From assembly GCA_013399695.1 (NCBI GenBank), contig VXAU01001332.1, positions 229,487 through 293,486 of the forward strand: DNA of 64,000 nucleotides, read 5' to 3'. This document shows, piece by piece, positions 38,535 to 51,800 of the stretch (positions within the stretch are counted from its first letter, which is position 1; each line of letters begins with the position of its first letter). The DNA comes from Formicarius rufipectus. Lineage: Eukaryota; Chordata; Aves; Passeriformes; Formicariidae. A model generated the notes under the pieces. It worked only from the letters and a program-made list of their open reading frames with translations. It was not told where the DNA came from and did not search any database. The position numbers were made by a program, and so were the translations under genes.

Positions 38535-39899
38535 GTTATAGCTGTCCAAGCACCTTCACAAAAATGTTTCAGAAGTTTGAAATATATTATATATACATAA
38601 CTTCTTAGCTTAAATGAAGAAGATGAGAATAATTATTTCAATTCCCATGCTTATGTCAAGTGATGGAAGAATCAACATCAGCACAACTGATGCAGGGGCC
38701 AGTGCTGCCACAGATTCTGTGGAACAGCCATTGACTGCACTATGTGCAACGTAAAGCACATGATTAAATACGCAGCTGTATGCCAAACATGTTAGAAAGC
38801 ATTCTGTCTCACAGAAATGTTAAATTCAGAAAGGAATCTACAGACGGAAACCACATTAAAACAAAAACACTTCTCCATCAAATTTTGATGAAACGGATCA
38901 GCATATCATCCAGCTGAACTTTTTCTTACTTTTTTATCTCTTCTACAGAAGAGCCCCAACAGAATTATAAAAGATCATCCATATTTTACTTTGACTAGAA
39001 AATGAATTGTTGCTCTTCACTACTCAGATTCTCCTAGGAAATATTCAATCACAAATCCAAATACAATAAAGCAATAAAAGATGTCCTTTTGGAAAGAGGT
39101 CCTCTCTATTCCATAAGGAGAAGCAAATTCAAAAGGTTTGGTTGAAAGACTTACCCACGTCATTAAATAGAGATCATTGCTAAAGAAAGTCTCCTTACAC
39201 ACAGGACAAATAAGCGGGAAGAGAGTTGCTTCTCAAAAGCAAGTGACAAAGTTGGACAAAGAACCAGGTCTTCTGAAAAGACATTACTGAACCATATATG
39301 ACAGATCCTTGTGTCTAAGCCACCAGTCTTTCTAGAATTTTATTCTAATATTGTTTACATTAGGTAGATTTTACCAACATAATGAAAACCAAGTGGCTCA
39401 ATACGAGTAATATGGTAATCTGAGACATGACTTAGATAAATTTTCAAATAAGCAAGATAGAGTTGGTTGCTAAAATATGTTAGGCGCCTCTGTATAACAT
39501 ACATCATACAGGAACATATCTATGAATCTTACCAATTTGGGCAATAAAATTTGGCTCCCCAAATTCTTTCCACTTTATCTGTTTTCCTACCACAAGCCAC
39601 TTTCCATCCATCTACTGGCAGACTGACATACAGTCCCCACTCAGAGGTTGTTATTTCAACCCCTTCAAACACTGCATGTGCTTCCTTAGTCCTCCTTTCA
39701 TCTCATGGAGAAAAGGAGTGAGACCAGAATGGTTAGTGGATTCACGCTCTGCAGTACTGCAGCACACAGTGGAGGCTTTCTCAAGATAACCTGTATCTAA
39801 GTAGACTGAATCCCTGGATACTGTATTATCTATATGGGACACACAGCTTGGCAACAAACTTGTAACCTACCACTTAGGAACCTCAGATACTGGTATAAA

Positions 39900-39984
39900 T
39901 GCAGAATTACTTCTGCAATATTATTGAGTCACAATTCCAACAACAGTTGGAATTAATAATTAATAATTGGAACAGTAGTTCCAA
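39900..39984. repeat. Cluster of three short perfect hairpins
   Basis: Hairpin 1: TGCAGAA-TTAC-TTCTGCA (39900-39917). Hairpin 2: AATTCCAAC-AACA-GTTGGAATT (39933-39954). Hairpin 3: TTGGAAC-AGTA-GTTCCAA (39967-39984). All have 4-nt loops; the arms of 2 and 3 are related to each other. Confidence 0.85.
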
Positions 39985-40459
39985 CTAATTCTGTATTGTT
40001 ATGGCAAAATTTGAGTCCTTAATCTGCTGCATTTGCTAAATTCATAAAACATTCCCCATCCACACGTTGCTGAACACATTTTTGGTTTTTATATGATGAG
40101 GCACGTGACTGTTTTACCACTCCCTGCCCATGTAACTATGACAGCTGCAAATAAAAGAGATATTTCTTCCATTGTAATACACACCTAACTCATGCAGCCA
40201 GAAAATGGAAATGATATTAGTGTTTCGCTACAGCGCCAATCAAATGATGGAGCTTAAACTGATAATACCAATTTTATTTTATCAACTTTATTTTGTTGAT
40301 TTTGTTTCATCTGTTCAAAACTAGTGTTTTACTGCTGTGTAACAATATTAATTCTATTTTACTGTAATAGTTGGTTAGAAGTGGAGTATTTCTCACTTAT
40401 AACACCCCAATAAGATTTAAAAGGATCATTTCCAGCATGCCAATTCCACAGATATCAGA

Positions 40460-40460
40460 A

Positions 40461-40492
<32 letters not shown>

Positions 40493-40494
40493 GT
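40460..40494. repeat. (AT)n microsatellite
   Basis: About 35 bases of alternating A and T with one C and one terminal G interruption. Confidence 0.95.
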
Positions 40495-41029
40495 ATCACA
40501 GAGAGCATAATTTCATCTTTCTTTGTGTATCACATCATTACAAACTTAATTGGACCTGTCAGACAGTAAAGGAAACAGGGCTTGCCCCTCTTCAACATAC
40601 AATTTTTGTCTTATTTGCAGAGCAGGGAAATACCATGGCACAGCTGGTTTATATGATACAGCACATAAGAAACAAAGGGGCTTATCTGACGGCATACCTA
40701 TACTATATCCAAAGGAAAACTCTCCATATAGCATAACCATATTCAATACAAGGGTACTGCTGAGATATTGATGTTAGTTGGGAGAATGATCATACATAAC
40801 TACTTTCTTTCTCAGGCAATAGAATTATACCAGTAAAGTTTTGTAAATTTATAGTCAAGTGTAAAACACATAGTAGAATATAACTGCCCTTCCAGTTTTA
40901 TAGAAATTTATTACAAAATTCTAGGTAGCATAAGAATTTAAATTCCACTGCAGCAAATATTTTGCAGTAAATTGCACTTGCAGACTGATTAATTATTCAG
41001 TTTTCTGCCATAGTTAATTTTGAGGTCAA

Positions 41030-41437
41030 AGACAATTTTAGATTGGAAGGATCACGGGGAAATCATCTAACCAAGTGCTCAGCTCCATGCAAGGTTGTCT
41101 CTTAAGATCAGAACAGGTTGCTTTAAGTTTTATTCAAATGGATATTGAAAACATCCAAAAATAAGATTGCACAAGCTCTCAGATCAACCTCTTTCCCTGC
41201 TTTACTGTTGCTACTGTGAAAAAACCTTTCCTTATATAGAAAGATATATTTTCTCATGGTGGTACTCTAAGGTTCAGGGTTGTTCTTCATGATCTTAAGG
41301 GTCTTTTCCAACCTTAGTGATACCATGATACATCCTTATAGGAATGGAAAGATCCACTCTAAAACCGACCCTGTTTCAGGCTGAGCAAGCTCAGGGTATT
41401 CAGTCTCTCCTCACAACGCAGGAGCTCCAGCACACTG
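41030..41437 (-). mobile_element. Old CR1 LINE, minus orientation, interrupted by a plus-strand CR1 tail
   Basis: On the plus strand 41041-41265 shows reverse-CR1 text: TTGGAAGGATCACGGGGAAA, CATCTAACCAAGTGCTCAGC, then the AAAAAACCTTTCCTTATATA block. After an interruption (about 41268-41335), reverse-CR1 text resumes as TGTTTCAGGCTGAGCAAGCT, TTCAGTCTCTCCTCACAACG and GGAGCTCCAGCACACTGG. Well diverged. The join across the interruption is inferred. Confidence 0.65.
41268..41335 (+). mobile_element. CR1 3' tail fragment, plus orientation
   Basis: TCATGATCTTAAGGGTCTTT followed by TCCAACCTTAGTGATACCATGA is the CR1 3'-terminal block in plus orientation, lying inside reverse-CR1 sequence. Confidence 0.7.
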
Positions 41438-42021
41438 GGAAATTTGATGATCCTCTGCTGAGGGAGGGGATTGTCCTGCTCAGGTCTGCACCGGTGTGGC
41501 CTCCCCTTGAGTACTGTGTGCAGTTTTGGGCACTACAATATAAGAAAGACATTAAAGAGTGTTCAAAGGAGGCCAACAAAGATGGTGAAGGGCCTTGAGG
41601 AGAAGCTGTATCAGTGGCGGCTGAGGTCACTTGGTCTGTTCAATCTGGAGAAGAGGAGGCTGAGGGGAGACCTCATCGCAGTTATAACTTCCCCATGAGG
41701 GGAAGAGGAGGGGCAGGCACTGATCTCTCCTCTGTGGTGAACAGTGACAAGGCCTAAGGAAATGGCCTGAAGTTGTGTCAGGGAAGCTTTAGATTGGATA
41801 TTAGAAAAAAGGTTCTTCACCCAGAGGGTGGTTGGGCACTGGAACAGGCTCTCCAGGGCAGTGGTGACAGCGCCAAGCCTACGAGAGCTCAAGAAGCGCT
41901 TGGTGGACAACCTAAGGCACATAGTGTGACTTTTGGGGATGGTCCTGTGCAGGTCTAATGATTGAACTGAATGATCATCATGAGTCCCTTCCAAGCCAAG
42001 CATATTCTATCATTCTGTGAA
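41438..42021 (+). mobile_element. CR1 LINE, 5'-truncated 3' end
   Basis: Typical CR1 blocks in plus orientation: GAGGGAGGGGATTGTCCTGC (41461), TACTGTGTGCAGTTTTGGGC, GATGGTGAAGGGCCTTGAGG (41581), CTGGAGAAGAGGAGGCTGAG, GGATATTAGAAAAAAGGTTC, and the end TATTCTATCATTCTGTGAAC. The organisation closely parallels the copy at 3723-4363, with the same AGGGGCAGGCAC segment, so the two belong to the same or sister subfamilies. Confidence 0.93.
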
Positions 42022-45000
42022 CTTGCTCTAGTATGTTAATACCATTCTTGTATGTTGGGAGAAGTTGGGAGGGCCAGGGAAACAACACAATATAATGGGT
42101 GCAGTTGAATGAGGAGGATGGTGTTCCTGCTGATAGACTACCCTATGCTACAGAGTTCTTTTGAAAATTTCCCAGCAACACCACTGGTAAATATACTATG
42201 CATATTATTAAATACCACACATGTACATATATACATGCACTTTGTGTACAGTAATTTGAGTTACCAAAAGATAAAAAATACTTTTAGCTGTTAAAAGATA
42301 GAGTAAATTGAAGATTGTTAAGTTCCACTTGAACCCGCAAGGACTTTCCTTAGCAGTGAAATGCAACCGCTACTAGAGAAGGTTCATCAAGCACCATTCT
42401 CAGCTAAACTATCCCTTCATTTTGCTCTCTTCACAGTGTGTGCTCCATATGAAACTGATACAAATACACCCAGCTATCCTCTTCTCTAGCTTGCAAATAG
42501 TTTGACTTTTATTCTAACCTCCACATTAATTTTTCTTGGACTCTCTTCAACTTGGTTGCACTGGCCAGGCTGCCTTCTAATTAGAAGTTAAATCTGTCTC
42601 ATTTAATGACATCTATCTTCCTGCATCCCCCTTATCTAGGAAGCTGAATATTTGAGTATTTCTTTGAAGGAAGAATATGCTCTGAAGAATTTGCAGGCTC
42701 ATCAGTTTGTGTTTTTTTTTAAACCTTAAAAATTGCTAGCCAAAAAACAACAACAAAACAAACAAAGAAAAAAGCCAAATTTCTTGTACTACTTACTGTA
42801 AAATATATCTCAGATGGTCCCAGCTACCTATTGCCTGCTTTGGATTCTACCACTTCTTGATTGTAGACAAAATTGCTATGAAGAACCACAGAAACTTTCC
42901 TCAGAAAATGCTCTTCAGTAGCTAAGTTTTGTCCTGAATCCCTGTCACTTACTCTACAACCAATACAGCTGTACAGTCTCAGGTTTTGATGCAAAAAGCC
43001 AATGTTTTGCAGGGTTTCAGAAGTTAAGAGTATTTCTAAGCAGAAAAGAAACAGAACAGGAAGAACTGTCATGTGTCTCAAAGTTGAGACCAGCTATAGA
43101 TCAAAGAGAAACTGGAGAAACACATTATTCTCCTGACTTAAAAACACAATAGTATAATGTTTTTCTGTGGTTTCATGATACAATGAAACCTTGAAGAAAG
43201 ACACCAAGGGGGGAAAAAAAATCAACATTAATCCTTACGAATTTGCTATTATTAGGAGTGGTCGCCTCTCACTATTACATGGCTACAGCTCTCATTGATC
43301 AAGAGTTCCACCCCAGTGGCAACGACCAAAGCAGAAGTCCAAATGTTTGACCATATATTTAGCATGTTAGTAAAATACACAGCTTTTAATAAGTCTCTCA
43401 GGGTCTAGCAAATGACTGAGAGAAGTAGCTTAGGTTTACCTAAAGGACTCTAACAGGAGCAAATTTCAATGAATCAGACCCTATGAGCAATGTCAGTACG
43501 AAGCCAAGGCCAACACACTTCCTTTTCAGTATTATCCTACTCTTACTAGCGACTGCAAAACAACTTGTTGTCCATGGTTACATATAAACAATCACCACAA
43601 CAACCACATCAGTAATCCTGTTTAGGACTGCCATCTTTGTGTTTTCAAGGTTGCCGCCACAGAATCTGACTGCAAAGTCTGTCAGTCACACTTGAGCCTG
43701 ACCAGTGAAGGCAGAAACAAATGCTAAACTGCCATAAAAAATTCAGTGATTTAAATACATATACAAGAACTGAGCCCTTTCATTAGCCTACTAATAGGAA
43801 AAATTTACCTTTTCTTTGTTTTTTTAACATAATTTCAACTGGTGAGCAATTCATTCTTTTCATGATAATTGCATGGGTTTTTCTTGAGTCTAGTCTAGAA
43901 TACATCAGCCCTTCAGAAACTCTATCTTAATCTGAAGATACTTCATGAGCATATAAAACACATTGCTCCATTGGAAGGAAGTATTCATGTTAATGTTGAT
44001 TAAAGGTAGAATAGGGAAGATAATTTTCCAGTAGCTTTCTGTTGGTATTGGACTGGATCTTGTCCTCATGTAGGTCAGGGTAGCTCCACAAAGCCAAAAA
44101 TAACATAGACTTATCTCAGCTAGTTGTATTAGATGTATGTGGCACAAAAATCAAAAAAGCAGTCTTAATCTGCCTACAACTTGGACAACTGATGAAAGAA
44201 TTTCAGAACATCAAGAAAACGTTTCCATAATACACCTTCAACTAAAATGCCTTGAAGAGGTGTAGAAAGAGCAAGGCTGGACAGAATTTATAATAATTAG
44301 GTAGTAACCCCAAACCACTTACAGCTATGTGTGGATAATGAATGAATAATGAATCCACTTTTCCAGATTGATTTGTTTTGGCAGGAATGTCACTAATAAC
44401 ATAATTTTTTGCAAGGAATGAAATATTCCTCTGATAGAATAAGCTTAAACTCCTTTGACAGAGTAAGTGCCACACTGATTTTTCTGAAAATCTGTAAGGG
44501 ATCTGTGATGCTATAGGGACTTCAGTATGTGTCTTTTATCTAGCCCACACAGAAGGGATATTTCTTTATTTCAAGTGATAAAAATAACTATTTTCCAGCT
44601 GTCAGCAGCTTTGCACTAATCTCTGCATCTTGCTGTCCCAAACTCAAGAGTGCTATAAAGATGTCCTGAGGCACCAGTTCTCCTGGAGCATCTGCACACC
44701 AGGTTTGTTCTGCTTGCTGCCTTCTTGATGACAGTAAACCAAAAAATGTACCTGTGTCATTCACAGTCAACACAAGTCATCATTCCACATCCCAAAGACA
44801 GAGAGGCTTTATAGAAAACTAAAGAAAGCTGTGCTTAACAACTGAGATAATTTTAAAATGAACAGCTGCGACCTTTTATCTGTGGTAAGTCCCCTATTTA
44901 AAATCCAGTCACTGTAAAGAGAAATACAATGAATATCAGCACAATGAGAGGAAGAGGAACCTAATGAGGTAATTACTGAAAAAGAAGCAGACTAAATCAG

Positions 45001-47984
45001 CTACTCCTAGTATCCATCCAAGGGGAATAATTAATGCTATTAGTTCCAGTTAATTCCTACCATTGTGTAGTTTGACCCTTAAGAAGAAAAAACATGAGAC
45101 ACAAGCACCATGTTTAGCTTACAGTGAGCATGCCAAATTAAATTGAATCACACAAAGTGAAGTCTTGAAAGGCAGCAGGGAAAGAAAAACACAGAAAAAA
45201 ACCCAAAACACATAAATGCAGAATTACTGTTTTCTGAAAGAATGAGGTTTTCCAGTCTCTTAGTTGCCCTGGCAGACATTAAAATGTGTTTTTTATTTTA
45301 GCACGAAAACAGTTCAGTGCCTTCTGCTACTCTGTGGAAAATCTTTAGGAATTTTGCTAGAAATTCTTAACACCCTGAATATGCTCTAATACCAATTTTT
45401 AATTTTAAGACTGAGAATGATAGTTAGTTTTACAAAGACCTAACACAAGATCTACACACTGTTTTGGCACACCTAACTTCTACAGAATGCATTGTTTAAC
45501 TTTTATGAGTATCATCTAGCAATTCTCTATAGCAACGGTCTGGGGACAAGTGCTACTTTAATTAAAAGTTATCAAGCTTATTTGTCAAGTTAAATACACC
45601 CTGCACAGTGAATTCCCTACTTTCAAATAACATTAGAGAATAACACAGCAAACTTATGAAGTTATGAAATATTTTAATTAAAAGCCCAGTGTAAAGTAAG
45701 GCTAAAACCACATACAACTAAGTTTGTGCTGTAGCTTTTAACAAGCCCATTAGCAATCACTAGGAAGGCCATATGCTGATTTCTTCACAGATGGTCTGAG
45801 AGGTTAATTGTAATAGTTGGAAACAACCTAAAAAAGCAAGAGGAAAGCTGGGGAATTACAGCTTTGATCTGTAATCCTGAGGAAGTTGTGGACAATCTTC
45901 TGGGCCTCAGTTTTTTGACATGTTGTGGGGAGACCACTATTCACCTTATTGCTAACTACAATGATAACTTCTTACCCAGTGTAACACGAGGTTTCAATGA
46001 CAGAAAGAAATAGTAACAAGAGAGGAGACAGTTCAATATTTTCAAGAGGGAGAAAAATTCCATAGTACGCAATTCTACCCCAAAATATGGTCTGTTCTCT
46101 CTGATTTCATCCTACCTAGCTGCTAATCTCACTTTCTTTATCTTTTTTCTGCAAAAAGAAGGTCTCACCCTAGCTCTACTCTACATGAGCAGGTGATGTG
46201 TATACAAACAAGAAGACTAACAAGTCCTGAAGGTATGACATTCTGCTATGAAAAGCAGGAGGTTTCTTGAGTATGTAAGTGCATCCCTCATCTAATGTCA
46301 TTCCTACTCCCTTTCTCAAAAACTCAGAAGGGAATCCAAAGATAATTAATATTCCTCAAAAAATACAGTAATTTTTATGACCTTTTATAACAAGGAGAAA
46401 GAAACATATGCATTCATCTAACAGCACTGTTTTAGACAGTTCATCCCAAATTAGACACTCCAGAAATATATCAATATGACTTTTTTCCTGCTTTTTAAGA
46501 TCCTTAAGCATTCTTCTCCTTCACAGAGTATAACATAGGTGCTTCCTTTCTTCATTTTAACTCTCATGATTTTTTTCTATGTACACTCAATACTACACAG
46601 ATCATACTCAATGGCCAATGTAACCAATCACAGGTAGCCCTGCATGTAATTAGTGAGAGTCTCTAAGTGGTTGAACTCTAACAACATTTCCAGGTCCTCT
46701 GTCATAATTAACTACATGTGTTACAGGCACATGGGTACAAAATGTGATTTGAGAACAGCAGCTGCCACCAGGCATTAGTTGTTACTAGACAAAAATATAT
46801 TTCACCGTGAATCAAATGAGATAAACTGATGGTAAAATTTGAAGCGGAATGATTTTAAATGTGGACCTCTAGGGGCTAAGTAATACAGACCTCTCTTTCA
46901 GTCTTCACTTGTCTTAGTTAACTCTTTATTTGCAATAGTCCTGTTTGTGTGAGCAGGAATCATTCTCACAAAGGATGCACAACTGAGATCTAAAAACTGG
47001 TAATTTAGATTTTCATTTGCAAGTCATTTCATTTCTGGAAGCTCCTGTCAGCAGCAGAGAGTGCAAAGACAAAGAACATACTTTCCTCTGAACACATACT
47101 CACGGATGGTAGAGGCAAACGTTATTTTCATGCACATGAGCAGCTCACTGGCATGGAGGCCAAATGACAAAAACGACTTATGACTCCCGCTTTGAAGAGC
47201 CCCAGAAATAATTTTTAAAAGACATGGGAAAATACAGATTTCTGCCAAAGCCTATTAGAGACTGAAAAAGACAAACCCAATATGATTAGTATCACATACA
47301 ACTCATTAAGTCATATGCTACAAAGTTTTGGCTTGTGTCAAAGCCCAGCTTTTTGGATAAAAAAACTATTTAATATTTCTAATGCAGAACATTACAAAGG
47401 GCAATTAAATTACAGAGCAGATAATTAACAGTAAGAGGAATGGCAGCAAGCATTACACAGTGTTCTCTGACAAATATAAACAAAACGGAAAATGGATTGG
47501 TGAGCAGAATTCACCACTGAGAAAATTAATTACCTATCTTCTTCCTCAGATATGGTTATGAAACACAGATTCCCACTCAATCCCACAGATAACAGGAGAA
47601 AACAAAGAAATTCTTGCCAGGTTGTTCTAAAGTTTTTTCTTGATCTAATTTATTGCCCCAGGAGTCCTTTCACTGCCTGGCCCATGTTCCATTGGCAAAA
47701 AGTATGTGATCCTTTTATAAACATGAAAACACACACAATTGTAGAGATTTTAGGAAAAGAAGACATCTACTAAAAGCAATTTAAAAATTGACCAATTAAA
47801 AATTCTAAGAGACTTAAAAAATCATACAATCTCCTTAGTAAGTTTTTTATAAGGCACTGTGTCAGTCCTATAACAAAGACAGCTTTTGCTTATGAAAGAT
47901 CATGTCCAGGAATTATTATAAAATATCACATTTAAGGAAGTACAGCCTCTTTCTCCATGGGAAGCATTCATCGCAAAGACAGAA
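42022..47984. other. Intron sequence without recognised transposons
   Basis: AT-rich. It contains an A-rich CAA tract (42742-42772). The stretches 44930-45060 and 47380-47540 are non-repetitive and rich in TAATTA-type motifs (see findings). No gene recognised. Confidence 0.5.
42742..42772. repeat. A-rich (CAA/AAAC) low-complexity tract
   Basis: CAACAACAAAACAAACAAAG-type sequence of about 30 bases. Confidence 0.85.
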
Positions 47985-48848
47985 TGATGGCATGGATGTT
48001 GGGATCAAGTGTATCCTCAGCAGGTTTGCCAATGACAAAAAGCTGTGTGGCGTGGTTGACACACCTGGACAATGGGATGCCATGCAGAGGGGCCTGGACA
48101 GGCTTGAGAGGTGGGCCTATGGGAATCTCATGAAGCTCAACAAGGCCAAGCACAAAGTGCTGTACCTGGGTCAGGGTACTCCCAAGCACATGTACAGGCT
48201 GGGCAGTGAATGACTGAGAGCAGCCCTGAGGAGAACGACTTGGGGGTGTTGGTGGGCAAAAAGCTGGGCATAACCTGGCACTGTGCACTCACAGCACAGA
48301 AAGCCAACCCTATCCTGGGTTGCATCAAAAGAAGTGTGGCCAGCAGGCTCCATCTGTGGTCCCCAGTAGAAGAAGTTATATGGACCTGTTGAAATAAGTC
48401 CAGACAAGGGAAAACGATGAGGAATCTCAAGCACTTCTTCTCTGAGGAAAGGCTGAGACAGCTGGGGTTGTTCAGCCTGAAGAAGAGAAGACTTTGAGAT
48501 GACTTTATAGCACTTTCCAGTACCTAAATGAGAGCCTACAAGAGAGCTGGAGAGGGACTCTTTACAAACATGTGCAGTAATAAGACATGGAAGAATGTCT
48601 TTAAACTGAAGGAGCACAGGTTTAGATGGGATATTAGGAAGAAATTCTATACTTTGGAAAAAAGATGCTGAGACACTGGAACAGGTTGACCAAAAAAGTT
48701 GTGGATAGTCTATTACTGAAAAGCCAGGCTGGATGGTGCTTTGAGCAACCTGGTCCAGTGGGAAGTGTCCCTGCCTATGGAAGGGGTGTTGAAACTAGAT
48801 GATCCTTAAGGTCCCTTCCTATCCAAAACACTCCATGATTCTGTAAAC
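47985..48848 (+). mobile_element. CR1 LINE, 3' end with reverse transcriptase palm remnant
   Basis: About 0.86 kb of CR1 in plus orientation. The frame ending at 48213 encodes RT text: SRFANDKKLCGVV, then LDRLERWAYGNLMKLNKAKH. CR1 normally has FADD here; the codon at 48031-48033 is AAT (Asn), so one catalytic Asp is lost. Downstream are TGGACCTGTTGAAATAAGTC, CTGAGACAGCTGGGGTTGTT and the terminal CTCCATGATTCTGTAAAC. Stops and small indels interrupt the frame; it is a dead copy, antisense to RAB3C. Confidence 0.93.
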
Positions 48849-51800
48849 ATGTCTGGAAATTAAACAAAGAAAGAAGTAGGCATAAATACTAGTGATGTAG
48901 AGAGGACTTTAAGCCTATCAGCCTGAAACAGGAATTATGACCTATCTTCAAAGGTTTGGAAAATATAACCTCATACCAAAATAAATTGCATGACCTCTAT
49001 TCTCAGTTCTCCACCTTTTTGTAAAATTATAGCATCAATTTACAATAAAATTGAGGCAATCAGTCTCCATAGAGACATCAGATGTAATATGAATATAACA
49101 TTTTTCTCACAAAAATTAATGCAAGAATCTATACATACACAGTGGCATTAGAAAGATTTACTGTCTCATTTAAAATTTCTGCCTTGATGGCTACTCTTTT
49201 TCCTACTCCGTTTCTCAAAAATTTAGGAAAAATGGCATATTCATGTCTCCGAGCTTTAAACTTTCCTGACTAATAGTTATTGACATCCATCTTAACATTC
49301 ATTTTGAAAAATTCTTTTCTTTACCAGACAGTGAATCTCAGAATGTGAACAAAGACACCTGGTTCTAATAAACAAAAAAAAATGCCTTATTATTGGCATC
49401 ATCTCAGAAATGGCATCCAGCTAAACGAGGCTTCTGCATGCATAGAACTGATTCACTGGTTCCTCTCTGTCTCATCAGCAACATTGCATCTACTTATAAC
49501 CTACCCAAAGCACTCCAGTGTTCATCAATTTAAATCATATAGATTCCTGCAAAATTTAGGAAAAGCTATGACTAAAATGAGATTAATCTCTCACTCATTG
49601 GCTGTTTCTGTTATCAAAGGTCTCCCTTTGTTTTTTTTTCAGCTGATAAGGGTGGGATATAGCCATCAGAAAAATAACCATCTGTTTTACTATATCTATG
49701 CCTACTTCTTTCTCTGTTGAATTTTCAGAAAATAATTTTTACATGGAATTTTTGGTTTAGAGATATATTTTAGTACAGAATAAAGTGTCTTCTGAAGATG
49801 GATATTTCTGACCACCAATTACAGAGCCATGGCAGATTACTAGCTTTGGGCAGATACCTAAATAATGCTTACTGAGGCCTTACGTTCCTGATTCCACTTC
49901 TGTTTAACACCCCTCCCACCCCTTCCTGTTCTAATCCTAAACCTGTATCTCTGTGTTACAAAGCTTGCTAATTTGGCTCTTTTCACTTTGGTGAAGCACT
50001 GATTTATACGAACTGACAACCTGTCCCTCAGTCTAACATCTACTAACAATTACAGAAAAGAGAAGATGCTACTCTATACTTTTCTGAAGGACTTTTTTGG
50101 TTCAACTACTTCATCAGGTTTGGAAATTCTGTCCATAAACCTTCCAGATTTAGAAATTACTAGAGATTTCATAAGGATTGGTCCAGAAAACATCACTCAA
50201 TTTAGTTGTGTAAGAGAAAATTCTTTTGATATAAGTCAATTAAATCTTTGATATAAGGCAGCTGTTGACTCAATCATAGTAGTCACAGCACTTGATAAAA
50301 CTGTTGTTAGATCTTGAACATAATAAGAAGCTGTCAAATTCACCTGTTTACTTGCTGTAATTAGGCTAAAATATTTCTTAAAGTTTTACTTCACTTGAAG
50401 GAGTTTGGCTGTACAAGAGATAGAAGTATAAGGTAATAGCTAAGATACATTTACAGGTCATTTTGTTCTGGATGAAGTATAGTCAATCACTTGAATTAAG
50501 ACTCTCAAGGACATTAAAACCTATTAAATTTATTTCTTTCCTCCCTAACCTACTCAAAGTCAGACCACAAAATCCCTCTCAGAAACAGAAAACAGAGCCT
50601 ATTAATCTCCAGATTGCTAGCAGTCTGGCAGCCCTTGAGAAACAATTTGGGTTATCAAGGGGATGAATCACAGCAATACAACAACATTGGTTCTTTCAGA
50701 CTTGTAAGTGATTTACCATAGAGGAAGATTTGTTCTCTCATTAAAAGATATATATTATAAAAAACTATGAAACAGTCAACAACATTTAAAATCCTTGTTC
50801 ATACACCACTGACAAAATCCATACGACATTAAAAAAAAATCCTGTATTATTTAGGTTTTTAGTTGTATTTAATGAGATAAAACAATGGAAAATATACCAA
50901 TGGACATTTTATGTGGGTGAATCAACCTTTTTTTTTTCTTTTTAATTTATTAAATAAAAGAAACTTCCAGCATTTAAAATTCTGTTCTATGTAGGCCGAG
51001 CCTAAAGCTACACTAAAGAAGTTAGTCCTGTGTTACTGCACCACACCTGTGGATTTAACTGTATGCTTCCAGAAGAAATGCCATGGTAAGAGGTGAGTAC
51101 TACTTTTGAAAACTCAGCTTCTCAGAAGAGACATTTTGCTCTGTTGAAAGTTATACTTGGGCAAATCACAGACTCCCTCCTGCATGATCAGAAAGAAACA
51201 CCTGTAGGAAGTGAAATCTCCTGGGGTATAGAACAACTTTGTTTTCTAAGAACTTCTGTATACAGGGTAAAACTTCCAAATTTACTTTTGCATTCAGTAA
51301 TTTATCTAAATTGGGCTGTAAATTAGGGAAAACCACAGCATACCCTTTATGTTCTCACTGTGTTATATATAAGTAAATCAGGTAAAAAAGCAAAAGGTAA
51401 AAGAAAAAAGGTCCCAAACTTAAAAAAGTTTAGAAAAACACTGTCAGTTCCTACTAGGCAAGGACTGTCATGCTGTGCTCCCATGACATTGCTTCATGTT
51501 TGAGAGCCTTTGTGTGGTAGCACACTGTGTGCTGGAAATACTGCTTTGCACAATGACTGCACTGAGAAAAAAAATGTATTAGATGAATGTGTGTTCATCA
51601 CTGTCAACAGAGAGAGCCTCCAGTATCTTCCCAGAATGTTCAAAATACAACAATGTCCAAATCCACACTTAATCCAGTCTACTCTGAATATCTCACACTC
51701 TTAAAGAAGGTGTATGTTTTTACCTATTCTTTCACACACAGAGAAGGAAAGTCGCACAATGTTATTTCACTTCCTAACTGGCAACACAAAATGGAAAACA

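Larger units (their letters stand above)
38535..41029. other. Intron sequence with hairpins and a TA repeat
   Basis: No gene. Three consecutive short perfect hairpins lie at 39900-39984 and an (AT)n tract at 40460-40494. Confidence 0.55.

Noticed and set aside
48137..48617. Overlapping minus-strand open frames of 97-148 codons
   Set aside because: They are the reverse strand of a CR1 element, not genes.
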